The notes under the pieces were generated by a model that was given only the letters and a program-made list of their open reading frames with translations, was not told the origin of the DNA and made no database searches. The translations under genes and the position numbers were made by a program. Below, piece by piece: positions 15,490-23,985 of a DNA stretch of 64,000 bases. Location of the stretch: NCBI RefSeq assembly GCF_002078175.1, contig NZ_MWFK01000001.1, forward strand, positions 2,232,001 through 2,296,000, read 5' to 3'. Origin of the DNA: Streptomyces sp. M41(2017) (GTDB lineage: Bacteria > Actinomycetota > Actinomycetes > Streptomycetales > Streptomycetaceae). Position 1 is the stretch's first letter; every line of letters starts with the position of its first letter.

Positions 15490-16601
15490 ACGCGATAGTG
15501 GCCATGGCCCTGTACGCCTTTCTCGGCGCCGCCGCGGCGGGCCTGGGCGGGGCGGGCGTCCTGTGGCTGATCCGCCGTCGCTCGCTGACCGCCTCGCTCG
15601 CGGTGGTGGCCGCGGTGGCCGTCTGCGCGATGCTGGCGGGCACGCTCGTGGTGGCCTGGGCGATGTTCCTGTCCTCGCACGACCTGTACGTGGTCACCAC
15701 GGTCGTCGCCATGGCCGCCGTGGTCTCCCTCGCCACCGCGCTGCTGCTCGGCCGGTGGGTGGTGGCGCGCAGCAGGGCACTCACGCTGGCCACCCGTTCC
15801 TTCGGCGACGGCGGTGACTTCGCGGCCCCGACCGGCCCGGCGACGGCGGAACTGTCGGCGCTCAGCCGGGAGTTGGCCGCCACCAGCCGCAAACTGGCGG
15901 AGTCCCGTGACCGCGAGCGCGCCCTGGAGACCTCGCGGCGCGAACTCGTCGCCTGGATCTCGCACGACCTGCGCACCCCGCTGGCCGGACTGCGCGCCAT
16001 GTCCGAGGCGCTGGAGGACGGGGTCGCCGCGGACCCGGACCGCTATCTGCGGCAGATCCGCACGGAGGTCGAGCGTCTCAACGACATGGTCGGCGACCTC
16101 TTCGAACTGTCCCGCATCCACGCGGGCGCCCTCGCGCTGTCCCCCTCCCGGGTCTCCGTCTACGACCTCGTCGGCGACGCCCTCGCGGGAGCGGACCCGC
16201 TGGCCCGGGAGCACGGCGTGCGGCTCGTCGGCGACCGCATCGAGCAGGTGCCGGTCGAGGTGGACGGCAAGGAGATGAGCCGGGTCCTCGGCAACCTGCT
16301 GGTCAACGCGATCCGCCGCACCCCCGCCGACGGCACCGTCGCGGTCACCGCCGAACGGTCCGACGTGGGCGTCGTCCTGTCCGTCACCGACGGCTGCGGG
16401 GGCATCCCGGAGGAGGACCTGCCGCGCGTCTTCGACACCGGCTGGCGTGGCACCCACGCCCGGACCCCGCCCGCCGGAGCGGGCCTCGGCCTCGCCATCG
16501 TCCGCGGCATCGTGGAGGCCCACAGCGGCCGGGCCGCCGTCCGCAACGTCCCCGGCGGCTGCCGCTTCGAGGTGACCCTGCCGATGGCGGCGGGCGCCTG
16601 A
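15486..16601 (+). CDS. Sensor histidine kinase
   Basis: A 371-residue membrane kinase paired with the response regulator upstream. Two or three N-terminal helices with very short loops indicate little extracytoplasmic sensing surface. A HAMP-like linker (RSRALTLATRSFGDG) leads to the H-box AWISHDLRTPLAGLRAMSEAL with phospho-acceptor His near residue 160, then the N-box LGNLLVNAIRRTP, G1 VTDGCGGIPEEDL, F-box VFDTGWRG and G2 GAGLGLAIVRGIVEAHSG. GTG at 15486 overlaps the previous stop. The gene ends just before the short-repeat block and no terminator was seen directly after it. Signal unknown. Confidence 0.94.
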   Translation: MNAIVAMALYAFLGAAAAGLGGAGVLWLIRRRSLTASLAVVAAVAVCAMLAGTLVVAWAMFLSSHDLYVVTTVVAMAAVVSLATALLLGRWVVARSRALTLATRSFGDGGDFAAPTGPATAELSALSRELAATSRKLAESRDRERALETSRRELVAWISHDLRTPLAGLRAMSEALEDGVAADPDRYLRQIRTEVERLNDMVGDLFELSRIHAGALALSPSRVSVYDLVGDALAGADPLAREHGVRLVGDRIEQVPVEVDGKEMSRVLGNLLVNAIRRTPADGTVAVTAERSDVGVVLSVTDGCGGIPEEDLPRVFDTGWRGTHARTPPAGAGLGLAIVRGIVEAHSGRAAVRNVPGGCRFEVTLPMAAGA

Positions 16602-16611
16602 AACCACACGA

Positions 16612-17345
16612 CACACCGGCCCCCCGGCGTCACCGGCCTCACGGGACCCACCAGGGTCACGGGGCCACCGGCCTCACCGGGCCACCGGCGTCACCAGGCC
16701 ACCAGCGTCACAGGGCAACCGGCCTCACCGACCCCACCGGCCCCACCGGCGTCATGGGGCAACCGGCCCCACCGGCGTCATGGGGCAACCGGCCCCACCG
16801 GCGTCACCAGGCCACCGGACCCACCGACGTCACGGGGCCTCCGGCCTCACCGGGCCTCCGGCGTCACCAGGCCACCGGCGTCACGGGGTAACTGGGCTAC
16901 CGGACCTACCGGCGTCATGGGGCAACCGGCCTCACTGGGCCACGGGCCCCACCGGCGTCACGGGGTAACTGGGCCACCGGACCCACCGACGTCACGGGGC
17001 CACCGGCGTCACCAGGCCACCGGCGTCACGGGGTAACTGGGCTACCGGACCTACCGGGCCCACCGGGTCCCTGCCGGCCTCACCGAGCCACCGGCCTCAT
17101 CGGACGCACCAGCGTCACGGGGCAACCGGCCTCACCGGGGCCACCGGCCTCATCGGACCCACCAGCGTCACGGGGCCACCGGCCCCACCGGCGTCACGGC
17201 GTAACTGGGCCACCGAACCTACCGAACCGGCCGGGGCCACCGGACCCACCGGACCCACCGGGTCACCGGTCTCATCGGGTCCCCACCGGGCCACCGGCGT
17301 CACCGGGCCACCGGACCCACCGGGGTCACGGGGCCACCGGCCCGG
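16612..17345. repeat. Degenerate GC-rich short tandem repeat block
   Basis: About 730 bases built almost wholly from variants of two words, CCACCGG and CGTCACGGGG (or CGTCACCAGG / CGTCATGGGG), joined in units of about 17, 26 or 34 bases. Longer modules recur, for example CGTCACGGGGTAACTGG followed by GCTACCGGACCTACCGG at about 16883 and again at about 17027. Because the small step is 8-9 bases, no frame is kept and the open frames inside are artefacts. The block fills the gap between the convergent sensor kinase and epimerase genes. It is probably a minisatellite expanded by slippage or unequal exchange; a structural or transcription-terminating role is possible. Confidence 0.85.
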
Positions 17346-17365
17346 TGGGGCCGGCTCCGTACCGC

Positions 17366-18361
17366 CTACTCCCCCTGCAACCTCGCGCCCGCGAACTCCC
17401 GCATCCCCTCGGTGAATCCGACCTCCGCCTTCCAGCCGAGTTCGGCGCGCAGCCGGGCCGAGTCGGCGGTGATGTGGCGGACGTCGCCGAGGCGGTACTC
17501 GCCGGTCACCACCGGCTCGGGGCCTCCGTACGCGGCGGCCAGCGCGTGTGCCATCTCGCCGACGGTATGAGGGTCGCCGCTCCCGGTGTTGTAGACGGCC
17601 AGCGCTCCGGACGGTGAACCCGCCTCCAGCGCGGCCACGTTGGCGGCGGCCACGTCCCCCACGTGGACGAAGTCCCGCCGCTGCCCGCCGTCCTCGAAGA
17701 CACGCGGCGCCTCACCGCGGGCCAGCGCGGAGCGGAAGAAGGAGGCGACACCGGCGTACGGGGTGTCCCGGGGCATCCCCGGACCGTAGACGTTGTGATA
17801 GCGCAGCGACACGGCGGAACCGTCCGTCGAGCGGGCCCACGCGGCCGCGAGGTGCTCCTGCGCCAGCTTGGTCGTCGCGTACACGTTGCGCGGGTCGACG
17901 GGCGCGTCCTCCTCCACGAGCCCCGGCGTCAACTCCTCGCCGCAGCGCGGGCACCGCGGCTCGAACCGCCCGGATTCCAGGTCGGCGACGGCCCGCGGCC
18001 CCGGGCGCACCACGCCGTGCCGCTCGCACGCGTAGCGCCCCTCCCCGTAGACGACCATCGACCCGGCGAGCACCAGCCGCCGTACCCCCGCGTCCGCCAT
18101 CGCGGCGAGCAGCACGGCCGTTCCGAGGTCGTTGCGCGACACGTACTCGACCGCGTCGCCGAACCCCACGCCGAGACCCACCATGGCGGCCTGGTGGCAG
18201 ACGGCGTCGACGCCCGCGAGCGCGCCCGCGACCGCCTCGGCGTCCCGTACGTCCTGTCCGTCCCGCAGGTCGAACACGACGGGTTCGTGCCCGCGCGCCC
18301 GCAGCGCCTCGACGACATGACCTCCGATGAACCCGGCCCCGCCGGTTACCAGTACACGCAT
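17366..18361 (-). CDS. NAD-dependent nucleotide-sugar epimerase/dehydratase
   Basis: A 331-residue extended short-chain dehydrogenase. The N-terminus holds the NAD fold VLVTGGAGFIGGHVVEAL; VCHQAAMVG and SMVVYGEGRYACERHG follow, and the catalytic YxxxK is Y-A-T-T-K in PRNVYATTKLAQEHL. NVYGPGMPRDTPYAGVASFF and RRDFVHVGDVA are typical of UDP-glucose-4-epimerase relatives. An insertion between them contains CPRCGEEL, a paired-cysteine knuckle not present in most epimerases. ATG at 18361 starts on the canonical fold. It lies alone after the repeat block, but the glycosyltransferase operon upstream in the window suggests a linked sugar pathway. Substrate unknown. Confidence 0.9.
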   Translation of the reverse strand: MRVLVTGGAGFIGGHVVEALRARGHEPVVFDLRDGQDVRDAEAVAGALAGVDAVCHQAAMVGLGVGFGDAVEYVSRNDLGTAVLLAAMADAGVRRLVLAGSMVVYGEGRYACERHGVVRPGPRAVADLESGRFEPRCPRCGEELTPGLVEEDAPVDPRNVYATTKLAQEHLAAAWARSTDGSAVSLRYHNVYGPGMPRDTPYAGVASFFRSALARGEAPRVFEDGGQRRDFVHVGDVAAANVAALEAGSPSGALAVYNTGSGDPHTVGEMAHALAAAYGGPEPVVTGEYRLGDVRHITADSARLRAELGWKAEVGFTEGMREFAGARLQGE

Positions 18362-18450
18362 GCGTTGAACGCTAGGACCGGCAGACCGTTCCGCGGTGGC
18401 ACCGCGCCCGACACGTCACGGCTCCGTAAGACCTCGCCCGGCCGGCGGGC

Positions 18451-18798
18451 TCACATGCGCAGCAGGCGCTGGGTGATCTCCCGGTACTCCCGCAGCGCCT
18501 GGCGGAGTTCGTCGCCCTGGGTCTCCGGGTCCCGGTCCTGCCAGCCGTCGTGGAGGGCGGCGCGCCGTTCGGTGAGGGCGCTCATGACATGGGCGGCCGC
18601 CTCGTCGAACGCGGTCTCGGCCTCTCCGAGTGCCTCGCGCGGGTTGTGCGCGAAGGTGTTGAGGGCGTGGTTGAGCCGCTGGGTGAGTTCGCCCCGCTCG
18701 TCCGGCCCGAGCAGGGGGTCAGGGCCTGCCGCGCGACGCCCGGAGGAGCCGGGCTGCCGGTCCGGGGGCTGCTGGGCGCGTGTCTGGTCGTACATCAT
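18451..18798 (-). CDS. Small conserved Streptomyces protein of unknown function
   Basis: A 115-residue soluble protein. The first ~35 residues are Gln/Pro/Arg-rich; the rest is strongly helical and charged (GELTQRLNHALNTFAHNPREALGEAETAFDEAAAHVMSALTERRAALHDGW), which suggests a coiled-coil or helical bundle. Two adjacent ATG codons exist at 18798 and 18795 behind GGAAG. It has no cysteines, signal peptide or membrane span. Its neighbour upstream is a MerR-type regulator on the same strand, 274 bases away. I do not recognise a function. Confidence 0.62.
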   Translation of the reverse strand: MMYDQTRAQQPPDRQPGSSGRRAAGPDPLLGPDERGELTQRLNHALNTFAHNPREALGEAETAFDEAAAHVMSALTERRAALHDGWQDRDPETQGDELRQALREYREITQRLLRM

Positions 18799-19072
18799 CG
18801 TGGGCCACTTCCTGTACGGCGTACCGGCCGGGCGCGTGAGCGCGATCGGTCGGTACGGTCGAGGACCCGCCCGCGTGGGCTGCCGTCGCGACGACGATCA
18901 CCTCGGTGATCACTTCGCGGACCGCTGTGCCGGTCACGTCGGTGACCACGGCTGCCACGGTCGTCGGAGAGGCGTGGGCCGGCTGTGCACCGGGCTGTCA
19001 GTCAACGCCGGGTGCCTGCCCGTGTCAACGCGGTCTCCGCCCTCGGACGGTTCGGCCGGTGCGGGCGCCGGA

Positions 19073-19399
19073 TCAGTCCGAGGCGGCGGCAGCGCGCCGG
19101 TACTCCGCGTTGATGCGCTGGGCCTCCTCCAGCTGGTCCTCAAGGATGACGATGCGGCACGCGGCCTCGATCGGGGTCCCCTTGTCGACGAGTTCGCGCG
19201 CACGGGCGGCGATCCGCAGCTGGTAGCGGGAGTAGCGCCGGTGGCCGCCCTCCGAGCGGAGCGGGGTGATCAGGCGGGCCTCGCCGATCGCCCGCAGGAA
19301 GCCCGGCGTGGTGCCGAGCATCTCGGCCGCCCTGCCCATCGTGTACGCGGGATAGTCGTCGTCGTCGAGACGACCCGTGAGTGGAGTGTCCGCTGTCAT
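19073..19399 (-). CDS. MerR-type helix-turn-helix regulator
   Basis: A 108-residue DNA-binding protein. After a short acidic N-terminus it shows [43 protein letters not shown], a complete MerR winged helix with the conserved G-H-R-R-Y wing, followed by a helix ([34 protein letters not shown]) that would dimerise. It lacks the cysteine-rich effector end of metal-sensing MerR proteins, resembling small Streptomyces regulators of this type. ATG at 19399 has GAGGTGA four bases upstream. Effector and targets unknown. Confidence 0.85.
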   Translation of the reverse strand: MTADTPLTGRLDDDDYPAYTMGRAAEMLGTTPGFLRAIGEARLITPLRSEGGHRRYSRYQLRIAARARELVDKGTPIEAACRIVILEDQLEEAQRINAEYRRAAAASD

Positions 19400-19848
19400 T
19401 TCACCTCGTTGTGGCACGCGTCGAGGGGCCCCGATGCCGTACGGCACCAGGGCCCCGAAGGAAATTGAACACCATCTGCCGGCTCCACTGCGGAGCCGAC
19501 CGTCTGTTTCCGCTCCCTGGCCCGGGTGTCGGGCGGGTGAGCGGGGATCGCGATTGCGTGACCGGGGACCACCTTCCAATCCTGGTCTTGCGGTACCCGC
19601 GCCCGAATCCCTCTCGGACGGGGCGATCCTGATGGCGTCTGCTTCCTCAGTCCTTCCTCTGGAGGGATCTCGAGTCGGACCTGCCCGGAACTGCGGCGGC
19701 CCGCGATGTCTACAAGAGAAACCCTAATCAAGCGAACGCGCGATGTCTACCATGACGGCGATAGATTTTGGTTCGCTCGTGTCGCAGGAATACTGGGGTG
19801 CGCGGGGGCCGGAGCGCCGGGCGGGGCTGCTGAATAGAATCGGCTCCC
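19400..19848. promoter_or_regulatory. 449-base divergent intergenic region with a direct repeat
   Basis: The region between the MerR gene and the gene at 19849 becomes relatively AT-rich from about 19690. It contains an 11-base direct repeat, GCGATGTCTAC, at 19703-19713 and 19740-19750 (37-base period), which could be a regulator site. A 39-residue frame at 19743-19862 overlaps the next start but uses rare codons (ATA, TTT) and is not called. No RNA gene or terminator was recognised. Confidence 0.35.
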
Positions 19849-20223
19849 ATGTCGAACCCTGACGAGCTCCTCGTTGACATCTCCGCCATGGTGGAGTCCG
19901 GGCACAGTACGCAGATGTCGCTGACGGTGGTCGTCGGCGGCGCCGTCATCACCGGCCGGCTGGCCCCCGAAGCGGTGTGGCGGGAGCGGGTTTCGGAGGT
20001 CCTCAGGGACTCGGACCGCCTCGGCCCGTTCTCCGACATCTTCGGCTCCGGCCGGGCGGCGGCCCGTTCCGGGAACGCCCCGGCACCCACCCATCTGCAC
20101 TTCCACCTCGCCCGCATCCTCCAGGGCAGCGTGGGCATCCCCGAGACCGGCGGCATGTACCGCGTCGCGATCGAGGACGTGGGGGCCTGGACGGTGGGTG
20201 ACTTCAGCTACTCCGACCACTGA
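19849..20223 (+). CDS. GvpU-like protein of unknown role
   Basis: A 124-residue soluble protein. The pattern STQMSLTVVVGGAVITGRLAPEAVW, a variable middle, then HLHFHLARILQGSVGIPETGGMYRVAIEDVGAWTVGDFSYSD resembles GvpU-type proteins known from Bacillus gas-vesicle clusters. No other gas vesicle genes are in the window, so a gas-vesicle function is not implied; it may be a stand-alone relative. ATG at 19849 gives a natural N-terminus. It is followed by a strong terminator and faces the SCO5918-like gene. Confidence 0.6.
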   Translation: MSNPDELLVDISAMVESGHSTQMSLTVVVGGAVITGRLAPEAVWRERVSEVLRDSDRLGPFSDIFGSGRAAARSGNAPAPTHLHFHLARILQGSVGIPETGGMYRVAIEDVGAWTVGDFSYSDH

Positions 20224-20305
20224 GCCCGTACCGACAACGACAGCGACAGCGTTGGCCACCGGGCGGGCGTGCGGACGCCGCGCGCCCGGTCGCCGGCCGG
20301 AACGT

Positions 20306-20343
20306 CATGAGGGCCCCGCCGACGTGTCGGCGGGGCCCTCATG
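20306..20343. terminator. Bidirectional hairpin terminator
   Basis: A perfect 17-base stem (20306-20322 with 20327-20343) and a four-base loop, CGTG, lie between the convergent genes ending at 20223 and 20407. GC-rich with no clear T-run, as is common in Streptomyces. Confidence 0.8.
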
Positions 20344-20406
20344 GCCGTGTCCTGCTCCGGAAGTCCGGACCCGGTGGGTCCGTCGTCCCGGTGGCGTGGG
20401 GTGTCC

Positions 20407-20721
20407 TCAGGGTTCGAGCGGGGCGGGGCTCCCGAGCAGCGCGGACGCGTTCTGCAGCGGGCTGAGCGCGCGCGGCACGGGGGCGACCTCGGGCGTGCGG
20501 CAGGTGAAGCCGAGGCGGGCCATGGCGCGGGTGACCTCCCCGCTGGTGAAGTCGCGGCGGTCCTGGCGGGTGATGACCTCACCCACCTGCTTGACCGGGT
20601 AGTGGCAGCGGCCGATGATCACGGATTCCCCCGTGATGGGTTCGGGCTTGACGCCCTTCATCGAGTCCAGCACACCGCTCTTGGTGAGATCGAACGGGAA
20701 GCGGGCGATGACACAGCGCAT
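20407..20721 (-). CDS. SCO5918-family small protein
   Basis: A 104-residue protein with the start MRCVIARFPFDLTKSGVLDSMKGVKPEPITGESVIIGRC and a middle HYPVKQVGEVITRQDRRDFTSGEVTRAMARLGFTC. This resembles the family named after S. coelicolor SCO5918, which sits with a CBS-domain protein and a DEAD-box helicase, the same order as here. The conserved part looks like a small all-alpha/beta domain possibly contacting RNA, but its function is not established. It is the distal member of the helicase group (121 bases after the CBS gene) and is probably cold-shock co-expressed. Confidence 0.75.
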   Translation of the reverse strand: MRCVIARFPFDLTKSGVLDSMKGVKPEPITGESVIIGRCHYPVKQVGEVITRQDRRDFTSGEVTRAMARLGFTCRTPEVAPVPRALSPLQNASALLGSPAPLEP

Positions 20722-20842
20722 GGTGCCTCACAGGTGACGAGAGGAAGCGGGGAACGGGGAGGAGCGGAGGAGAAGCAGCGGAGGGTGCGGCCGGGCGTGT
20801 CGCCCAGCGTACGGGCGCCGCGGGGGCGGCAGACCCGGACGC

Positions 20843-21172
20843 TCAGCCGGACAGGGCGAGGACGCCCGGTGAACGGCGGCGGGCGAGGACGTCCCGGACA
20901 CGGACGCGGTCGGTGTAGGCGGAGCCGGCGCGGACGACGGCGAGCTGCGCCGCGGTGACCGAGTCCGTGCACTGGTCGTCCTCGTCGCAGACGAGCAGGT
21001 ACGCGACGCCGGCGCCCGCCATGACGGACAGCGCCACCTCGACGGTCATGTCGGCCCCCACGCGCGGCCCGGAGAGGTCCTCCCGGTCGGCGAGACCCGC
21101 GGCGACGGCCCCGGCGGAACGCGTCCGCGCCGGCTGACCCTGCTGCCTCGGCGGAAGCTGAATGATCGTCAA
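20843..21172 (-). CDS. Single CBS-domain protein
   Basis: A 109-residue protein matching one CBS-like motif: ADMTVEVALSVMAGAGVAYLLVCDEDDQCTDSVTAAQLAVVRAGSAYTDRVRVRDVL. CBS domains bind adenosyl ligands, usually as pairs, so it would dimerise. The start is a TTG at 21172, five bases after GGAGG; there is no better ATG or GTG. It sits 155 bases downstream of the DEAD-box helicase and upstream of the SCO5918-like gene on the same strand, the arrangement seen in other Streptomyces. Ligand unknown. Confidence 0.75.
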   Translation of the reverse strand: MTIIQLPPRQQGQPARTRSAGAVAAGLADREDLSGPRVGADMTVEVALSVMAGAGVAYLLVCDEDDQCTDSVTAAQLAVVRAGSAYTDRVRVRDVLARRRSPGVLALSG

Positions 21173-21327
21173 AGGTGCCTCCTGCGGCGTTGTTGCGGAG
21201 AGGACGTACGGGGCTGAGCCGGAGCCCGCCGAACGCCGCACCGGAGTCCGGCCCGCGCCGCCGACCCCGCAGGGCGAGCGGCCGGACCGGACGGCTGACG
21301 TGCGGCGCGCGATGGGTCCGGTCCGGA

Positions 21328-22881
21328 CTAGCGCTCGGCCGTGGGGCGCGCGGCGGCCTCGGCGGGACGCCGCCCGCCCGCCTCGGACGGGCGGTGCGCG
21401 CCCGTACCGGTGGAGCGGCCACCGCCCTGACCGGAGCGGCCACGCCGGCCGCGGGAGGAGCCGGAGACCCCACGCCGGGGCCGGTCCGACACGGGCGCGC
21501 GGATGACGACCGGCACACCCGAAGGCGCCTGGGCACCCGTGATGCGGGTCAACTCGGCTTCACCGGAACGGACTTGACTGGTCTGCGGGGTGATCCCGGC
21601 AGCCGCCATCAGGCGGGTCATGTCGCGACGCTGGTTCGGTGTCACCAGGGTCACGACGCTGCCCGACTCACCGGCGCGGGCCGTACGGCCGCCACGGTGC
21701 AGGTAGTCCTTGGGGTCGCTCGGCGGGTCGACGTTCACCACCAGGTCGAGCTGGTCGACGTGGATGCCGCGCGCCGCGACGTTGGTCGCCACCAGGACCG
21801 TCACGTGCCCGGTCTTGAACTGGGCCAGGGTCCGCGTGCGCTGCGGCTGCGACTTGCCGCCGTGCAGGGCCGCGGCCCGCACACCGCTGTTCAGCAGGTG
21901 CTCGGTCAGCCGGTCCACCGCGTGCTTGGTGTCCAGGAACATGAGCACCCGGCCGTCCCGCGCCGCGATCTCGGTGGTCGTACGGTTCTTGTCCGCGCCC
22001 TGCACGTGCAGGACGTGGTGCTCCATCGTGGTGACGGCACCCGCGGACGGGTCGACGGAGTGGACCACCGGGTCGTTCAGGTAACGGCGGACCAGCAGGT
22101 CCACGTTGCGGTCGAGGGTGGCGGAGAAGAGCATCCGCTGCCCGTCCGGACGCACCTGGTCGAGCAGCTCCGTCACCTGCGGCATGAAGCCCATGTCGGC
22201 CATCTGGTCGGCCTCGTCGAGGACGGTGATGGAGACGTCGCCGAGGCGGCAGTCGCCGCGCTCGATGAGGTCCTTGAGACGTCCCGGGGTGGCGACGACG
22301 ACCTCGGCGCCGCCGCGCAGCGCGCCGGCCTGGCGGCCGATCGACATGCCGCCGACCACCGTGGCGAGACGCAGCCGCAGGGAGCGGGCGTACGGGGTGA
22401 GTGCGTCGGTGACCTGCTGCGCCAGCTCGCGCGTCGGCACGAGAACCAGGGCGAGCGGCTGACGCGGCTCGGCGCGCCGGCCGGCGGTCCGGGTCAGCAG
22501 CGCGAGGCCGAAGGCCAGCGTCTTGCCGGAGCCGGTGCGGCCCCGGCCGAGCACGTCACGTCCCGCGAGGGAGTTCGGCAGGGTCGCGCCCTGGATCGGG
22601 AACGGGACGCTGACGCCCTCGTGCCCGAGTGCTTCCAGCAGCGGCGCGGGCAGGGCGAGGTCGGCGAACGCCTCCACGGCCGGCAGGGCGGGGGTCACCG
22701 TCACCGGCAGCGCGAATTCGCCCTGCAGGGAGGTCTGCCGGCGTCCGTAGCCCTTCGACCGGCTGGGGCCGCCGGAACGGCCGGAGGACGCGGACCCGAA
22801 GCGGCTGCCACCGCTCCTCTTGGGGCCGGCGCCCTCGGATCGGGAACGGGCGAAACGATCGTTCGTGCGCGTGCGGTTCAT
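21328..22881 (-). CDS. DEAD-box ATP-dependent RNA helicase
   Basis: A 517-residue RNA helicase likely helping RNA unfolding in the cold. Motifs in order: Q-like FPIQGATLP, I GRTGSGKT, Ia PTRELA, GG, Ib TPGR, II DEAD in TVLDEADQMADMGF, III SAT, IV MFLDTKHAVDRL, V ATNVAARGIH, VI HRGGRTARAGE. The first 50 residues are Ser/Arg/Gly-rich and the last 70 are Arg/Gly/Ser-rich, giving RNA-binding tails. ATG at 22881 has AAGGAAGG upstream. It is transcribed in the same direction as the cold-shock gene at 23390, which points to shared regulation. Confidence 0.95.
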   Translation of the reverse strand: MNRTRTNDRFARSRSEGAGPKRSGGSRFGSASSGRSGGPSRSKGYGRRQTSLQGEFALPVTVTPALPAVEAFADLALPAPLLEALGHEGVSVPFPIQGATLPNSLAGRDVLGRGRTGSGKTLAFGLALLTRTAGRRAEPRQPLALVLVPTRELAQQVTDALTPYARSLRLRLATVVGGMSIGRQAGALRGGAEVVVATPGRLKDLIERGDCRLGDVSITVLDEADQMADMGFMPQVTELLDQVRPDGQRMLFSATLDRNVDLLVRRYLNDPVVHSVDPSAGAVTTMEHHVLHVQGADKNRTTTEIAARDGRVLMFLDTKHAVDRLTEHLLNSGVRAAALHGGKSQPQRTRTLAQFKTGHVTVLVATNVAARGIHVDQLDLVVNVDPPSDPKDYLHRGGRTARAGESGSVVTLVTPNQRRDMTRLMAAAGITPQTSQVRSGEAELTRITGAQAPSGVPVVIRAPVSDRPRRGVSGSSRGRRGRSGQGGGRSTGTGAHRPSEAGGRRPAEAAARPTAER

Positions 22882-22986
22882 GCGGAACCTTCCTTGAACG
22901 GGCGCGTATCAAGGAATTCCCGCAGCGAATGTGCAGCGCTGAGAATCGCGAGAACGAGCCGAATGAAATACGACACCGAAAGGGAT

Positions 22987-23004
22987 CGGACCGATATCGG
23001 TCCG
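22987..23004. promoter_or_regulatory. 18-base perfect palindrome in the helicase leader
   Basis: CGGACCGATATCGGTCCG is a perfect palindrome about 105-125 bases upstream of the helicase start. It may be an operator or, in RNA, a leader hairpin. The rest of the 454-base gap 22882-23335 shows no gene; it is moderately AT-rich near the helicase and could hold its promoter and a long leader. Confidence 0.45.
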
Positions 23005-23335
23005 GAGCGGTGAAGAATTCGAGCGGGACGCGGGGCCGGAAATCCGGCACTGTCCCGAAAGCGATGGGTCCGAAACGGCGACGGTGCCGTGCGTCGGAAC
23101 CGGAGGTCGATGCAGCCGTGCAGGAAACCGGCGGCGGAGCCGAGAAGCGAAGAGGGGGAGCCGGGGCGGTGCCACCGGCGGAACCAGGATTTTCGCGGGC
23201 GGTCCCGAGGGGATTCATACCCACGTTCGGGTCGGCCACTCTCGTACGGCGGTCCGGGTGAGGGGTGCTCGGGGGCGGGGCGGGCGACGCCTGTCGCGTC
23301 GGCCGGTGCCCGTATCCGTACCCGGGAAAGCGGCG

Positions 23336-23371
23336 AGCTGGGGCCCGCACCCCAAGGTGCGGGCCCCAGCT
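23336..23371 (-). terminator. Terminator after the cold-shock gene
   Basis: A perfect 16-base stem (23336-23351 with 23356-23371) and a CCAA loop lie 19 bases past the cold-shock stop codon. It would end or attenuate transcription before the helicase leader. Confidence 0.85.
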
Positions 23372-23389
23372 GCGCTGTGCGTGCGGGTG

Positions 23390-23593
23390 TCAGGCGGGAA
23401 CGATGTTCTCCGCCGTCGGGCCCTTCTGGCCCTGCGCGATGTCGAAGGAGACCTTCTGGCCCTCCTGCAGCTCGCGGAAGCCCTGCGCGGCGATGTTCGA
23501 GTAGTGGGCGAAGACGTCGGCGCCGCCGCCGTCCTGCTCGATGAAGCCGAAGCCCTTTTCCGCGTTGAACCACTTCACGGTGCCAGTAGCCAT
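23390..23593 (-). CDS. CspA-family cold-shock protein
   Basis: A 67-residue single-stranded nucleic-acid-binding protein. RNP1-like KGFGFIEQD and RNP2-like VFAHYSNI motifs, and the start [12 protein letters not shown], are diagnostic of the family. AAGGAGAA lies upstream of ATG 23593. It acts as an RNA chaperone and melts RNA secondary structure. An AT-rich leader upstream and a strong terminator downstream make it an independent unit, with the DEAD-box helicase next on the same strand. Confidence 0.97.
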   Translation of the reverse strand: MATGTVKWFNAEKGFGFIEQDGGGADVFAHYSNIAAQGFRELQEGQKVSFDIAQGQKGPTAENIVPA

Positions 23594-23985
23594 GTCAATT
23601 CTCCTTCGGGACGGTGCTCGGAGTCCGCAGTGCGCGGATTCCGCGTCGCCGTGATGATTACCCCGCCGGAAAAAGACCGGAGACACAAAAGAACTCCACC
23701 GCAGAAACAAGGGTGGAAGCTCACAAGTTTTTGGGAACCACAACTGCAACTGTTGTCGACAGTAGCACGATGAGATCGCTCATGGGCGCTGCATAACGCC
23801 GCACCCCAAACGGATCAAGAAATCCTGAGTGCGTCCGACGCCCATTTCTCACGTGGCGGTCACAGATATTGACTCGCCCGGGTCGCAGCGTTTCTTCGTT
23901 TTTTCCTCGGCCCGCCCCCGGCGACGGCAGGGGGCGGGCGGGGGCGGGCGTCGCCGCCGGCCGTGGGGGGGCGCGGACGTCCGCG
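23594..23985 (-). promoter_or_regulatory. AT-rich leader and promoter region of the cold-shock gene
   Basis: From 23594 to about 23775 the base composition is much less GC-rich than the surroundings, a typical feature of csp 5' leaders that fold differently in the cold. A near-palindromic CTGTTGTCGACAG lies at about 23752-23764. No further gene is visible up to 23985; a hairpin at 23911-23938 belongs to the lipoprotein gene. Confidence 0.5.
23911..23938 (-). terminator. Probable terminator of the lipoprotein gene
   Basis: CCCGCCCCC (23911-23919) pairs with GGGGGCGGG (23930-23938) around a ten-base loop, about 50 bases after the lipoprotein stop. No T-run follows on the minus strand, so it is moderately supported. 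Confidence 0.5.

Noticed and set aside
16780..17303. Collagen-like Gly-x-y frames in the repeat block
   Set aside because: Frames are short and broken because the repeat step is not a multiple of three; no ribosome sites.
16612..17345. CRISPR array
   Set aside because: Repeats are short, degenerate and contiguous; there are no unique spacers of uniform length and no cas genes.
19743..19862. 39-residue frame before the GvpU-like gene
   Set aside because: Contains rare codons (ATA, TTT), lacks a ribosome site and overlaps the next start.
19849..20223. Gas vesicle cluster
   Set aside because: Only one GvpU-like gene; no gvpA, gvpF, gvpL or other structural genes are near.
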